The notes under the pieces: generated by a model
What the model saw: the letters and a program-made list of their open reading frames with translations, nothing else
Databases searched by the model: none
What the model was told of the DNA's origin: nothing
Made by a program: the position numbers and the translations under genes
Shown: positions 8,617-18,727 of the stretch, piece by piece
Position numbering within the stretch: position 1 is the stretch's first letter
Layout of the letters: each line of letters starts with the position of its first letter
Source of the DNA: Candidatus Melainabacteria bacterium
Lineage (GTDB): Bacteria; Cyanobacteriota; Vampirovibrionia; Obscuribacterales; Obscuribacteraceae
Assembly: GCA_016699165.1 (NCBI GenBank)
Contig: CP064963.1
Coordinates: forward strand, 4,216,001 to 4,280,000
Reading direction: 5' to 3'
DNA length: 64,000 nucleotides

Positions 8617-8726
8617 GCCCCCCCGGCACTGAATCTCGGTTGTCATGTGACACCATGAGTGATATTGCATGTAGTGATACGCCACCACTGTATATGTGTT
8701 TTATATTGTGAAAAATGGCGATTTTT

Positions 8727-8825
8727 TGGCGGGGATGCGTGGGAATCGAACCCACCCAGGGCAGCGTTTCTCTGCCCCACAACGGTTTTGAAGACCGCGC
8801 GCCACACCAGCAACACTCCATCCCC
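8727..8825 (-). tRNA. selC: tRNA-Sec (anticodon UCA)
   Basis: Read on the minus strand, the 99-nt gene begins GGGGATGG and ends CATCCCC-G-CCA with an encoded CCA. The anticodon arm is GCGGT-CTTCAAA-ACCGT, giving anticodon UCA. The D arm is long (6 bp, rich in G-U pairs, 4-nt loop), the variable arm is long (GGGCAG/CTGCCC stem with a 7-nt loop) and the T arm is GTGGG-TTCGATT-CCCAC. All are hallmarks of bacterial selenocysteine tRNA. The eighth acceptor pair is G-G, so the usual 8-bp stem is closed by only seven pairs. It reads UGA as selenocysteine together with SelB and a SECIS hairpin; selA, selB and selD are not in the window. Confidence 0.92.
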
Positions 8826-9207
8826 GCAGGAATTATTACTAGAACCTTTAGTGATTTTGGTTAATCTCGGTTAATGTGGCTCAATCCATCAAATTTAAGC
8901 ACTTCAAGGACCTTCTTAAGCTTTCCTTAATCTCATATATATTTATTAAGGCAAAGTTTCAAATTGCATGTAATATTTTGTGAATTGACTAAAATGGGCT
9001 CAGCAAGGGCGTTTCGCCTCTATCTTCGCAACTGTAGATGGACGTGCGGCAGCGAAATCGGCACTTTAGCTCGTTTCACATTTACATATGTGCGTTGACA
9101 ATACATTATTTGAATTCATATATTAGCCAATTCTTGCCCATTTAAGTAGGCATTTAGCAATTGCTGCAGACCCAAAAACCCAAGCAGAAAAAGACCAGAG
9201 GTAACCA
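8826..9207 (+). promoter_or_regulatory. rpoB upstream region with sigma-70 promoter (TTGACA 9095, TATATT 9119)
   Basis: This 382-bp non-coding stretch leads into rpoB. TTGACA (9095-9100), an 18-nt spacer and TATATT (9119-9124) form a strong sigma-70 promoter, predicting a start near 9131 and a leader of about 75 nt. A second weaker candidate is TTGACT near 8984. No rplJL genes precede rpoB, so the L10/L12 attenuation layout of many bacteria is absent. I see no coding sequence here. Confidence 0.65.
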
Positions 9208-12200
9208 ATGGCCCTAGAGTTATCCGAGCGCGTGCGCACTTTCGGAGTTGGAGGATCGCGCATCGCGGATCTTCCTGACCTTGCAGAAATCCAGAAAGCT
9301 TCATTTCGATGGTTCATCGAAGAAGGTCTGGCTGAGGAGCTGAAAGCGTTCAGCCCCATTCGTGACTTCACAGGAAGATTGGAGTTGTACTTCCTCACTA
9401 ATTACAACTTCGAGGATCACTCTGAGCCTAACAAGCCAAAGACCCCCGAAGAAGCTAGAGCTCTTGATGCTAGCTACACCAAGAAATTGCGTGTGCAGAT
9501 GCGTCTTGTTAATCGTGAAGTGCACGATATCAAAGAGCAGGAAATCTATGTGGGTGACATCCCCATGATGACCGACCGCGGTACCTTCATTATTAATGGT
9601 GCCGAGCGCGTTATCGTTTCGCAGATTGTCAGAAGCCCAGGCATCTATTACAAACGCGAAGTTGACCAGAATGGTAAACGTACCTTCTCCGCCACCCTTA
9701 TTCCTAACCGTGGCGCATGGCTCAAATTCGAAACAGACGTAAATGACGTTATCTACGTCAAAATCGACAAGAACAGAAAGCTACTTGCAACCACATTGTT
9801 GCGTGCGCTTGGCTATTCCGATTCAGAAATGGAAAACCTCTTCCGTCATCACGACTTCCTCAAGAAGACGCTTGACAAAGATACCAACAAAACCAAAGAA
9901 GAATCCCTTATAGAGGTATACAGAAAACTTCGTCCAGGTGACCCACCGTCGGTCGCTGGAGGACAAAGTATTCTGGAAAGCAGATTCTTTGATGACAAGC
10001 GTTATGACTTAGGTCGTGTCGGTCGCTATAAGTTGAATAAGAAACTGGCTTTGTCAGTAGCTGAAACTCAACGCACCCTCACACCAAGCGACATAGTTGC
10101 TGCAGTGGACTATTTGATCTCGCTCAACTTCGACGAAGGTCAAGTTGATGATATCGACCACCTCGGTAACCGTCGTATTAGATCAGTTGGTGAGTTGTTG
10201 CAGAACCAGTTCCGCATCGGTCTCACACGTCTAGAGCGTATCGTGCGTGAGCGCATGACATTGCAAGACGCTGACACACTGACACCTGCAAACCTATTAA
10301 ATACAAAACCATTGGTTGCAGCTATCAGAGAATTCTTTGGTTCATCGCAGTTGTCTCAGTTCATGGACCAGACTAATCCTCTGGCAGAACTAACACACAA
10401 ACGCCGTTTGTCCGCTCTTGGACCTGGTGGTTTGTCGAGAGAACGTGCTGGATTTGCTGTTCGAGATATTCACCCCAGTCACTACGGACGCATTTGTCCT
10501 GTAGAAACTCCTGAAGGTCCAAACGCAGGTCTAATTGGATCGCTTGCAACACACGCTCGTGTCAACTCGTATGGTTTCATCGAAACACCATATCGCAAAG
10601 TGTTGAACGGCTTGGTCACTGAAGATGTTCACTATCTAACAGCTGATGAAGAGGATAAGTATCGCGTAGCACCTGGTGACGTTCGTGTTAACAACGACGG
10701 CACTTTCGCCACCGAACTTGTGCCTGTGCGTTATAAAGCCGAATTTATCGAAACCGTACCGACTCAAGTCGACTACGTAGGCGTATCGCCCATTCAAATT
10801 GTGTCGGTCGGAACCGCGCTCATTCCATTCCTTGAGCACGATGACGCTAACCGAGCTTTGATGGGATCAAACATGCAACGTCAGTCAGTTCCATTGGTTC
10901 AGACTGAGCGTGCCATAGTCACAACCGGCATTGAACAACAATCCGCAAAAGACTCCGGCATGGTTGTAGTTTCAGATGTAGAGGGCAAATGCGAATACGT
11001 AACTGCCAATCAAATACATGTAAGAACAAAAGACAAACGTCTGGTCAAATATAAGTTGGGCAAATTCCAACGCTCTAACCAAGATACTTGCTTGAACCAA
11101 AAACCAATCGTGCGCGTTAACGACGAAGTGGTGGTTGGACAAATTATCGCTGACGGTGCTGCCACCAATACTGGTGAACTGGCTGTCGGAAGAAACCTGA
11201 TGGTGGCATTTATGCCATGGGAAGGTTACAACTTTGAAGATGCTATCTTGATTTCGCAAAGATTGGTATTTGACGAAGTGATGACTTCGATTCACATCGA
11301 AAAACTGGAAATCGACGCTCGCTCAACCAAGCTCGGTCCAGAAGAAATCACTCGCGAAGTTCCAAACGTATCTGAAGAATCGCTTCGTCACCTTGATGAA
11401 TTCGGTATCGTCAGAGTCGGTTCGCGCGTTTATCCAGATGATATTTTGGTCGGAAAAATCACACCTAAAGGTGAATCCGAACACCCACCAGAAGAAAAAT
11501 TGCTTCGCGCAATCTTTGGTGAAAAGGCACGTGATGTAAGAGACAACTCTTTGCGCGTCCCTCATGGTGAAGGCGGACGTGTTGTTGATGTCAAAGTCTT
11601 CGACCGCGAAAAGGGTGATGAACTTCCTCCTGTAGCAAACAAAGTAGTCCGCGTTTACATCGCCCAGAAACGTAAAATCTCGGTCGGTGACAAAGTTGCA
11701 GGACGTCACGGAAACAAAGGTATTGTGGCAAGAATTCTTCCTATAGAAGATATGCCTTACTTGCCTGATGGCTCGCCCGTCGACATTGTGCTCAACCCGC
11801 TAGGTGTACCTTCACGTATGAACGTTGGTCAAACCTTCGAAACCTTACTTGGTCTTGCAGGACACTTGACTGGCCTTCGTTATGAAGTGCCACCATTTGA
11901 TGAAATGTGGAAACCAGAAGCATCAAGCCACCTGGTTCACGATGAAATCAAAGCCGGAAAAATCAAAGCTAACGCTCCATGGGTTGGCGATGATGGCAAA
12001 ATCACCATATTTGATGGCAGAACCGGTGATGCTTTCCACAATCCAGTGACTGTTGGCAAAATCTACATGATGAAGCTAGTTCACTTGGTTGACGACAAGA
12101 TTCACGCTCGCTCCACAGGACCTTACAGTTTGGTCACCCAGCAACCGCTTGGTGGTAAAGCTCAGTTTGGTGGTCAGCGTCTTGGAGAAATGGAATGCTG

Positions 12201-13146
12201 GGCTCTTGAAGCCTTCGGCGCCGCCTACTCCTTGCAAGAAATGCTCACAATCAAATCTGATGATGTGAACGGTCGTTCCAAAGCCTACGAGTCAATCGTT
12301 AAAGGCGAAAACTTGAAGAAGCCCGGTATTCCCGAGTCCTTCAAAGTATTGGTTCGTGAATTGCAATCTATCGGACTTGATGTATCGGTAGCCAAACGCA
12401 CTAAAGATGGTCAAGAACACGAAGTCGATCTGATGGCTGAAGTGGAAGAACCAAAACCGCGTGGAATCAGACGCATGTCTCAACTCGATATGACAGACAT
12501 GGCCGGAATGATGCCTGGAATGCCTGGTATGGGTGGAGATCCTGCCGCCGCTCTTATGAATCGCAGCTTGGCTGGTATGCAGTCGGGTTCGATGGGTACG
12601 GGCATGGCTGGTATGGGTGGCTTCCCAGGAGCCGGAGCTGGTTCGGGTTCTGGTGTAGGTATGCCTGGTTTAACCGGAATTACCGAAGGGCTTGCCAACA
12701 CAGGTTTGCCTGGTCTGCCAACTGGCGGTCCTGGAGCCAATGCTGGTGCAGGCGGAGCTGGACGCAACTTAGGTCCAGGACGCATGCTTGAGTCCGTGGT
12801 ATCAGGTCTGGTGCAAACTGGTGGTCCCGATTCACTTCCTATTCCTGGTGCGGGGCTTAAAGGCTTCGGCGATGAAGAAGAAGAAGCAACAGGACTTGGT
12901 GGAATGGCTGGTGGTCGCATGTTCGGATCTGATGATGACGAAGATTACGAAGTGCCAATACCAGTTAAAAAGTTTCCAAAAATGTCTGATGACATAGGTA
13001 CTGAAGATGACGACACCGAAGAAGGCGTCGTTGAAGAAGTTGCCGAAGAAGTCGAAGGCGTGGAAGCCGAGTCTGAAGAGGGCGAATTGTTCGAAGAAGA
13101 GTTTGAAGTTGAAGAAGATTTGGACGAAGAAGAAGTAGAAGAATAA
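9208..13146 (+). CDS. rpoB: RNA polymerase beta subunit with a long C-terminal tail
   Basis: The 1312-residue protein has the standard beta features in order: the N-terminal RTFGVGGSRIADLP region, GTFIINGAERVIVSQ and RSPGIYY, the rifampicin region (SSQLSQFMDQTNPLAELTH, then KRRLSALGPGG), ETPEGPNAGLIGSL, GRNLMVAFMPWEGYNFEDAI, GDKVAGRHGNKG and the C-terminal clamp GGKAQFGGQRLGEMEVWAL-like motif (here GEMECWALEAFGAAY). The conserved part ends near residue 1075. It is followed by about 230 residues: first Gly/Met/Pro/Ala-rich, then strongly acidic (Asp/Glu) to the end. This tail is not present in ordinary RpoB. AGAGGT lies 5-6 nt before ATG 9208. First gene of rpoB-rpoC1-rpoC2, with 22 nt to rpoC1. 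Confidence 0.97.
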   Translation: MALELSERVRTFGVGGSRIADLPDLAEIQKASFRWFIEEGLAEELKAFSPIRDFTGRLELYFLTNYNFEDHSEPNKPKTPEEARALDASYTKKLRVQMRLVNREVHDIKEQEIYVGDIPMMTDRGTFIINGAERVIVSQIVRSPGIYYKREVDQNGKRTFSATLIPNRGAWLKFETDVNDVIYVKIDKNRKLLATTLLRALGYSDSEMENLFRHHDFLKKTLDKDTNKTKEESLIEVYRKLRPGDPPSVAGGQSILESRFFDDKRYDLGRVGRYKLNKKLALSVAETQRTLTPSDIVAAVDYLISLNFDEGQVDDIDHLGNRRIRSVGELLQNQFRIGLTRLERIVRERMTLQDADTLTPANLLNTKPLVAAIREFFGSSQLSQFMDQTNPLAELTHKRRLSALGPGGLSRERAGFAVRDIHPSHYGRICPVETPEGPNAGLIGSLATHARVNSYGFIETPYRKVLNGLVTEDVHYLTADEEDKYRVAPGDVRVNNDGTFATELVPVRYKAEFIETVPTQVDYVGVSPIQIVSVGTALIPFLEHDDANRALMGSNMQRQSVPLVQTERAIVTTGIEQQSAKDSGMVVVSDVEGKCEYVTANQIHVRTKDKRLVKYKLGKFQRSNQDTCLNQKPIVRVNDEVVVGQIIADGAATNTGELAVGRNLMVAFMPWEGYNFEDAILISQRLVFDEVMTSIHIEKLEIDARSTKLGPEEITREVPNVSEESLRHLDEFGIVRVGSRVYPDDILVGKITPKGESEHPPEEKLLRAIFGEKARDVRDNSLRVPHGEGGRVVDVKVFDREKGDELPPVANKVVRVYIAQKRKISVGDKVAGRHGNKGIVARILPIEDMPYLPDGSPVDIVLNPLGVPSRMNVGQTFETLLGLAGHLTGLRYEVPPFDEMWKPEASSHLVHDEIKAGKIKANAPWVGDDGKITIFDGRTGDAFHNPVTVGKIYMMKLVHLVDDKIHARSTGPYSLVTQQPLGGKAQFGGQRLGEMECWALEAFGAAYSLQEMLTIKSDDVNGRSKAYESIVKGENLKKPGIPESFKVLVRELQSIGLDVSVAKRTKDGQEHEVDLMAEVEEPKPRGIRRMSQLDMTDMAGMMPGMPGMGGDPAAALMNRSLAGMQSGSMGTGMAGMGGFPGAGAGSGSGVGMPGLTGITEGLANTGLPGLPTGGPGANAGAGGAGRNLGPGRMLESVVSGLVQTGGPDSLPIPGAGLKGFGDEEEEATGLGGMAGGRMFGSDDDEDYEVPIPVKKFPKMSDDIGTEDDDTEEGVVEEVAEEVEGVEAESEEGELFEEEFEVEEDLDEEEVEE

Positions 13147-13168
13147 CTCCAATAAGGTATACAAAAAA

Positions 13169-14965
13169 ATGGCAACGATCGATCGTTTCGACTACATCAA
13201 AATCGGGATTGCATCACCTGAGCGAGTCTTGAGCTGGTCTCACGGTGAAGTAACCAAACCGGAAACAATCAACTATAGAACTCTAAAACCGGAAAAAGAC
13301 GGTTTGTTCTGCGAGCGTATTTTTGGACCTTCAAAGGACTGGGAATGCTATTGCGGCAAATATAAACGAGTTCGTCACCGTGGTATCACTTGCGAACGTT
13401 GCGGCGTTGAAGTGACAGATTCAAAAGTTCGCCGTCACCGCATGGGTCATATAGACCTTGCAGCCCCTGTGACTCACATCTGGTTCCTCAAAGGTATTCC
13501 AAGTTACATAGGTCTTCTGCTCGATTTGCCATTGCGCGATCTCGAACAGGTGGTTTATTTCAATGCCTACATCGTCACAAACCCTGGTAACGTGCCAGAC
13601 TTGAACAAATCGCAACTTCTTTCCGAAGAAGAGTACGAGAAGTTGCTCGACGATCCTAATTTCCAGTTTGATATCGGCATTGGTGCTGAAGCAATCAAAC
13701 TTTTGTTGGGAGAATTGGCAAGACCTGTTTATGAAAGACCAGAAAACAAAGAAGATCGCGGTCGCCTTCTTGAATTGCCCGGTTTGAAAGAAATTTCGGT
13801 GCAGTTGCGTGAAGAACTTTCGATGTCTGGTGGTTCGCAACAAAAGAGAGCCAAAATCATCAAGCGTTTGCGCTTGACCGAAGCTCTTTTGAATTCGCAT
13901 ACAGACCCAACCTGGGTTATTTTGGACAAACTTCCCGTCACTCCACCTGACCTAAGACCAATGGTTCAGTTGGATGGTGGACGTTTTGCCACATCAGACT
14001 TGAATGATCTATATAGAAGAGTAATTAACAGAAACAACCGTCTAGCCAGACTGCTGGAAATGGGCGCTCCTGAAATCATCGTCCGCAACGAAAAGCGTAT
14101 GCTTCAAGAAGCGGTTGATGCCTTAATCGATAACGGTAGACGCGGTCGCGTGGTAGTCGGTCCTAACAACCGTCCGCTCAAATCGCTCTCCAACATTATT
14201 GAAGGTAAGCAGGGACGTTTCCGTCAAAACTTGCTTGGTAAACGTGTTGACTACTCAGGTCGTTCGGTTATCGTAGTTGGTCCTTCGCTCAAACTGCATC
14301 AGTGCGGTTTGCCTCGCGAAATGGCAATCGAGCTCTTCAAGCCGTTTGTGATTAACAAATTGATTGAGCGTCAGATCGTTCAAAACATCAAATCAGCTAA
14401 GAAGCAAATCGAGAAAGGATCTGCAGTAGTCTGGGAAATCTTGGAAGAAGTTATTCAAGGTCACCCAGTACTCTTGAACCGCGCTCCCACACTTCACCGC
14501 TTAGGTATTCAGGCTTTCGAACCAGTTCTTTGCGAAGGACGCGCCATCCAGCTTCACCCGCTTGTATGCGCCGCCTTCAACGCCGACTTTGACGGTGACC
14601 AAATGGCTGTACACGTGCCACTATCGGTAGAGGCTCAAGCTGAAGCTCACATGTTGATGCTTGCATCAAACAACGTTTTGTTGCCAGCTACAGGCAGACC
14701 GACAATCACACCTACTCAAGACATGGTGCTTGGTATTTATTACCTCACTATTCAAAAGCCAGGTTGGGATGATCCAAAAGTATGCAGAGGTGCAGGAATG
14801 CGCTTTGTCAATTTGGCTGATGCAAGAGCTGCATATGATGCCGGCATACTCGATTTGCACGCCAAAATAGCGGTGCGTGACGTTGATAATGTCATGGTGG
14901 AAACAAGCCCCGGACGCATTATCTTCAACGAAGTAGTGAGACAAGCCATTTCGGTCACGAAGTAA
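13169..14965 (+). CDS. rpoC1: RNA polymerase subunit gamma (beta' N-terminal half)
   Basis: The 598 residues match the N-terminal half of beta'. They include the zinc ribbon CYCGKYKRVRHRGITCERCGVEV-type element (Cys at about 66, 68, 81 and 84), the lid/rudder region, the switch region GKRVDYSGRSVI, RAPTLHRLGIQAF and the catalytic NADFDGDQMAVH loop, whose three Asp bind the active-site magnesium. It stops about where cyanobacterial RpoC1 (about 620 aa) stops, and the rest of beta' is encoded by the next gene. A separate gamma subunit is a marker of cyanobacteria and their non-photosynthetic sisters (and plastids). The gap to rpoC2 is 48 nt. Confidence 0.97.
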   Translation: MATIDRFDYIKIGIASPERVLSWSHGEVTKPETINYRTLKPEKDGLFCERIFGPSKDWECYCGKYKRVRHRGITCERCGVEVTDSKVRRHRMGHIDLAAPVTHIWFLKGIPSYIGLLLDLPLRDLEQVVYFNAYIVTNPGNVPDLNKSQLLSEEEYEKLLDDPNFQFDIGIGAEAIKLLLGELARPVYERPENKEDRGRLLELPGLKEISVQLREELSMSGGSQQKRAKIIKRLRLTEALLNSHTDPTWVILDKLPVTPPDLRPMVQLDGGRFATSDLNDLYRRVINRNNRLARLLEMGAPEIIVRNEKRMLQEAVDALIDNGRRGRVVVGPNNRPLKSLSNIIEGKQGRFRQNLLGKRVDYSGRSVIVVGPSLKLHQCGLPREMAIELFKPFVINKLIERQIVQNIKSAKKQIEKGSAVVWEILEEVIQGHPVLLNRAPTLHRLGIQAFEPVLCEGRAIQLHPLVCAAFNADFDGDQMAVHVPLSVEAQAEAHMLMLASNNVLLPATGRPTITPTQDMVLGIYYLTIQKPGWDDPKVCRGAGMRFVNLADARAAYDAGILDLHAKIAVRDVDNVMVETSPGRIIFNEVVRQAISVTK

Positions 14966-15013
14966 TTCATTTCAATCGCATCCAAAACTGAAATTCAGAG
15001 ATAAGAGGACGTC

Positions 15014-18000
15014 ATGGTAACAACAGGCAAGAAAGAAGAAGCCCTAGAGTTCATCAACACCACCGTAGATAAGAAAGTACTTGGAAAATTGCTTTCAATG
15101 ATCTATGAAAAATTCGGTACCTCAAGAACTGCGGCACTAGCCAATGCTCTTAAGGATCTCGGATTTCAGTATGCCACCAAGGCTGGCGTCACAATTTCAA
15201 TCTCTGACCTTGAAGTTCCAGAAGCTAAAAAGGGTCTGATTGCCGCTGCTGAAAAAGAAATCGAAGAAGCGCAACGTCGCTACGAACGTGGCGATATCAC
15301 AGAAGTTGAGCGCTACAACAAAGTTATCGATACCTGGTCCGCCACCACCGACTCACTTACAAAAGAAGTAGTCGACAACTTCGACAGACTGAATCCGGTA
15401 TACATGATGGCGTTCTCTGGCGCTAGAGGTAACATCTCTCAGGTTCGTCAGCTAGTTGGAATGCGTGGACTGATGGCTGACTCTCAAGGTCAGATTATCG
15501 ACTTACCTATTAAAGCAAACTTCCGTGAAGGTTTGAACGTAACCGAATACATCATCTCAAGTTACGGTGCAAGAAAAGGTCTGGTAGATACAGCTCTTAA
15601 AACAGCTGACTCTGGCTACCTCACTCGTCGTTTGGTTGACGTTGCTCAAGACGTTATTGTGCGTGACCCCGATTGTGGGACCACACGCGGCATCTTGATG
15701 CAGCCCATTCTTGAAGGCGACAAGGAAATGGTCAAAATTTCCGAGCGTATCTTTGGTCGCACAATTGCCGAAGACATTACCGACAAAGAAACAGGCGAAA
15801 TCATCGCTCGCAAAGGCGACATCATCAATAGAGTTCTTTCTGAGAGACTCGAGACTGTCGAAAAAGATCCTAAGAAGAAAAAGATTTTTGTTCGCTCACC
15901 ACTCACATGCGACGCTCAATACGGCGTTTGTCAGAAGTGTTATGGCTGGTCATTGACCACCAACAGAATCGTAGACTCGGGTGAAGCAATCGGTATTATC
16001 GCTGCGCAGTCAATTGGTGAACCTGGAACACAGCTCACAATGAGAACGTTCCACACAGGTGGTGCTGTTGCTGGTGGTAAATCGCGTGCTCAACAAAAAT
16101 CTCCTGTAGAAGGTGTTGTCTCCTACAAAATTCCTTCCAAGTCTGTTCGCACCGCCTATGGTGACGTAGTTGACCAGATCACCAAAGATGGTGTTTTGAA
16201 AGTTAACGACGGTAAGAAAGAAAAATCAATTAGCTTGCCTACAGGCAGTTTGATCCTGGTTAAGGATGGCGACGAAGTGAAAGCTGGTCAAATTCTTGCC
16301 GAGTACGATCCACCAGGTTCCAAAAAGAACTTGACCGAGCGTGCATCGAAAGATATCACCGCCGATATTTCTGGCCGTGTTAGTTTTGAAGGCTTCCAAG
16401 CTGATGAAAAACGCGATCGTCAGGGTAACATCAGTAGAACTGCCAACCGCGGCGGTATCATCTGGGTACTCGAAGGTGACGTATACAACTTGCCTTCAGG
16501 CGCTCAAGTAGTAGTAAAAGACGGTCAAGACGTTAAAGCGAAAGACGTTCTTGCTGAGATTCAGATTCTCACAGAACACGGTGGCGAAGTGCGTTACGGC
16601 GCAGAAATCGAAACCGAAACTGTGAAAGTTGGTCGCAAAACTTACACCAAATTGACCAAGGGCAAAGACTTAAACGTAGTCATAGCCAAAGTCGGCGCGG
16701 CAAACGCCAAGCTGGATGCTGGTCAAAAAGGTAGTTACTGGAAAGTGAACAAGTCCAAAGAAACTTGGGCATTAAAAGTAGTCAAAGACGAAGTAGTAGA
16801 AAACGGCAAAATTGTAGCTGAACTTTTGGATGACGGCACAAACACCGTAACTTCAGGTGGCGAAGTCATTTATGACGGAGTCGAAATCGACGACAGAAGA
16901 GTTGTGACCAAACCAGGTCGTCTCTTGTTCGTTCCCGAAGAAGTACATTTCATCTCCAAAGATATCAGTTTGAAGATGTCTGAAACTGGTGATTTGGTTG
17001 CTGCCGGACAAGAAGTAGTCAAAGACGTCTTCGCTCACATGGAAGGTATCATCGAGATTGTTGCCGACAACGACATCATTCACGAAGTTATCATCAAGCC
17101 AGGCGAAGTTGTTCCTATTGCCGACCCCTCCGAGTTGAAAGTACCCGAAGGACAAGTGGTCGAGCCAGGAACCGAATTAATCGAAGGCTATACATATAAA
17201 GAGCGCAAAGTCCTTTCCGTTCTGGAAATGGAAGACGGCACTTTCAAAGCTCTTGTTCGTCCAGTGGAAGAATACTGGATTGAGCCCAGAGACACTAAAT
17301 TCAAGCACGGTCAATCAGATGAGAAAATTGGCTTGAGATCGGTTACTCAGCTTCTCTTTAGAGATCGCGAAAGAGTAAGACATGTGCAAGGCGCTCAACT
17401 AACACGCACTTCGCTTGTACTTCAGATGCAAGGAATTCTCCAGCATCTCAAAGGCATCGTAGAGATGGAAGAAGAGCTCGATATCGTGGTTCAAGAAAAT
17501 ATTCTCTTGCGCCGTGAGCAAGACTTCAACATCACTTTGCTCGATGTAGAGCATGGTCAAATCATCGATCCTAAATCGGCTGTTGCCACCACTCAAGTTC
17601 TTACAAGAACAGATGCAAGAGTGCAGCTATCTAAAACAGACGAACGCAGATTGCTTTTGATCACAGAAGAACAACAATTGCGCGAAGCAGTCAAAGGCGC
17701 TGCCACGGTCAAAGAAAACGACCTGGTGCGAAACGGCGACAAGTTGACTAAGTCTTCAGTTGCCTCACATTCCGGACAGATTGTGAGCGTAAGCAAAGAC
17801 GAAATAGTGGTGCGCAGAGGCAGACCATATCTAATCTCTCACAATACCCAATTGCAGAGTGAAGATGGTGCTCTTGTACAACGCGGAGACTTGCTTGCCA
17901 CACTGATCTACGAACGTCAAAAAACTGGGGACATCGTACAGGGTCTACCTAGAGTTGAAGAATTGCTAGAAGCACGCAAACCTAAAGAATGCGCTATTCT

Positions 18001-18703
18001 TGCCGAGCGTGAAGGCAAAGCAAAAAATGTGACCGAAGACGACGTTAAGCGTTTATTTGTGATCTACTCTGATGGCTCGGAAGAAGAAATTCAAATCCCA
18101 GCCGGTCTCAACATCTTGCCCGAAGACGGCGACAAGATTTCGCTAGGAACACCACTTACCGACGGTCCTCCCAACCCGCACGACATCGTGCGTTTGATGG
18201 GAATTCAGGCGGCACAAAAATTCCTGGTGGACGAAGTTCAATCTGTATATCGCTCGCAAGGTGTAGACATCGCCGACAAACACATCGAAGTGATTGTGCG
18301 TCAGATGACACGCAAAGTACGAGTGGAAACACCTAATGACACCATCTTGTTGCCCGGTGAATTGATGGAGCGTTTCGAAATCGAAAAAGAAAACGATCGC
18401 TGCAGACAAACCGGAACCGTTCCAGCTGATTACACCGATGTCTTGCTTGGTATCACCAAAGCCAGCTTGAACACCGAAAGCTTCATCTCCGCTGCATCAT
18501 TCCAGGAAACCACAAGAATCCTGACTGAAGCTGCTGTTGAAGGTAAGAAAGACTGGTTGCGTGGCTTGAAAGAGAACGTCATTATTGGACGTTTGATACC
18601 TGCAGGTACCGGCTTCCAGGGGCATCAATTGCCAACTGAAGAAGAAGAGCCCGAACAGGACATCTATCCGCCAATCGGTGAAGGCAGCTTCAACGCTACC
18701 TAA
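15014..18703 (+). CDS. rpoC2: RNA polymerase subunit beta' (C-terminal half) with a large SI3-type insertion
   Basis: The 1229 residues include FSGARGNISQVRQLVGMRGLM (bridge-helix side), the second zinc site (Cys in RDPDCGTTRG and CDAQYGVCQKC), GEAIGIIAAQSIGEPGTQLTMRTFHTGG (bridge helix/trigger loop, about 325-352) and GLPRVEELLEARKPKE (about 977). About 600 residues lie between trigger loop and GLPRVEELLEAR. In E. coli the same interval is about 215, so this protein carries a long insertion with repeated short beta modules (GD.V..G..LAE-like), as in cyanobacterial SI3. The C-terminus carries TGRLIPAGTGF-like residues (IIGRLIPAGTGF). AGAGGA precedes ATG 15014. It completes the operon. Confidence 0.96.
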   Translation: MVTTGKKEEALEFINTTVDKKVLGKLLSMIYEKFGTSRTAALANALKDLGFQYATKAGVTISISDLEVPEAKKGLIAAAEKEIEEAQRRYERGDITEVERYNKVIDTWSATTDSLTKEVVDNFDRLNPVYMMAFSGARGNISQVRQLVGMRGLMADSQGQIIDLPIKANFREGLNVTEYIISSYGARKGLVDTALKTADSGYLTRRLVDVAQDVIVRDPDCGTTRGILMQPILEGDKEMVKISERIFGRTIAEDITDKETGEIIARKGDIINRVLSERLETVEKDPKKKKIFVRSPLTCDAQYGVCQKCYGWSLTTNRIVDSGEAIGIIAAQSIGEPGTQLTMRTFHTGGAVAGGKSRAQQKSPVEGVVSYKIPSKSVRTAYGDVVDQITKDGVLKVNDGKKEKSISLPTGSLILVKDGDEVKAGQILAEYDPPGSKKNLTERASKDITADISGRVSFEGFQADEKRDRQGNISRTANRGGIIWVLEGDVYNLPSGAQVVVKDGQDVKAKDVLAEIQILTEHGGEVRYGAEIETETVKVGRKTYTKLTKGKDLNVVIAKVGAANAKLDAGQKGSYWKVNKSKETWALKVVKDEVVENGKIVAELLDDGTNTVTSGGEVIYDGVEIDDRRVVTKPGRLLFVPEEVHFISKDISLKMSETGDLVAAGQEVVKDVFAHMEGIIEIVADNDIIHEVIIKPGEVVPIADPSELKVPEGQVVEPGTELIEGYTYKERKVLSVLEMEDGTFKALVRPVEEYWIEPRDTKFKHGQSDEKIGLRSVTQLLFRDRERVRHVQGAQLTRTSLVLQMQGILQHLKGIVEMEEELDIVVQENILLRREQDFNITLLDVEHGQIIDPKSAVATTQVLTRTDARVQLSKTDERRLLLITEEQQLREAVKGAATVKENDLVRNGDKLTKSSVASHSGQIVSVSKDEIVVRRGRPYLISHNTQLQSEDGALVQRGDLLATLIYERQKTGDIVQGLPRVEELLEARKPKECAILAEREGKAKNVTEDDVKRLFVIYSDGSEEEIQIPAGLNILPEDGDKISLGTPLTDGPPNPHDIVRLMGIQAAQKFLVDEVQSVYRSQGVDIADKHIEVIVRQMTRKVRVETPNDTILLPGELMERFEIEKENDRCRQTGTVPADYTDVLLGITKASLNTESFISAASFQETTRILTEAAVEGKKDWLRGLKENVIIGRLIPAGTGFQGHQLPTEEEEPEQDIYPPIGEGSFNAT

Positions 18704-18727
18704 GCGCTTTCACTTAAGTAAAAAATC

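Noticed and set aside
8555..8821. 88-residue open frame over the tRNA-Sec gene
   Set aside because: The tRNA explains the sequence; no ribosome site or family.
7461..8825. Genomic island inserted at selC
   Set aside because: The recombinase and tRNA are adjacent, but I find no repeated tRNA end, no phage or cargo genes; the next genes are housekeeping.
12480..12920. 146-residue Pro/Ala-rich minus-strand open frame inside rpoB
   Set aside because: It is the mirror of the Gly/Met-rich coding stretch of the RpoB tail; composition explains it.
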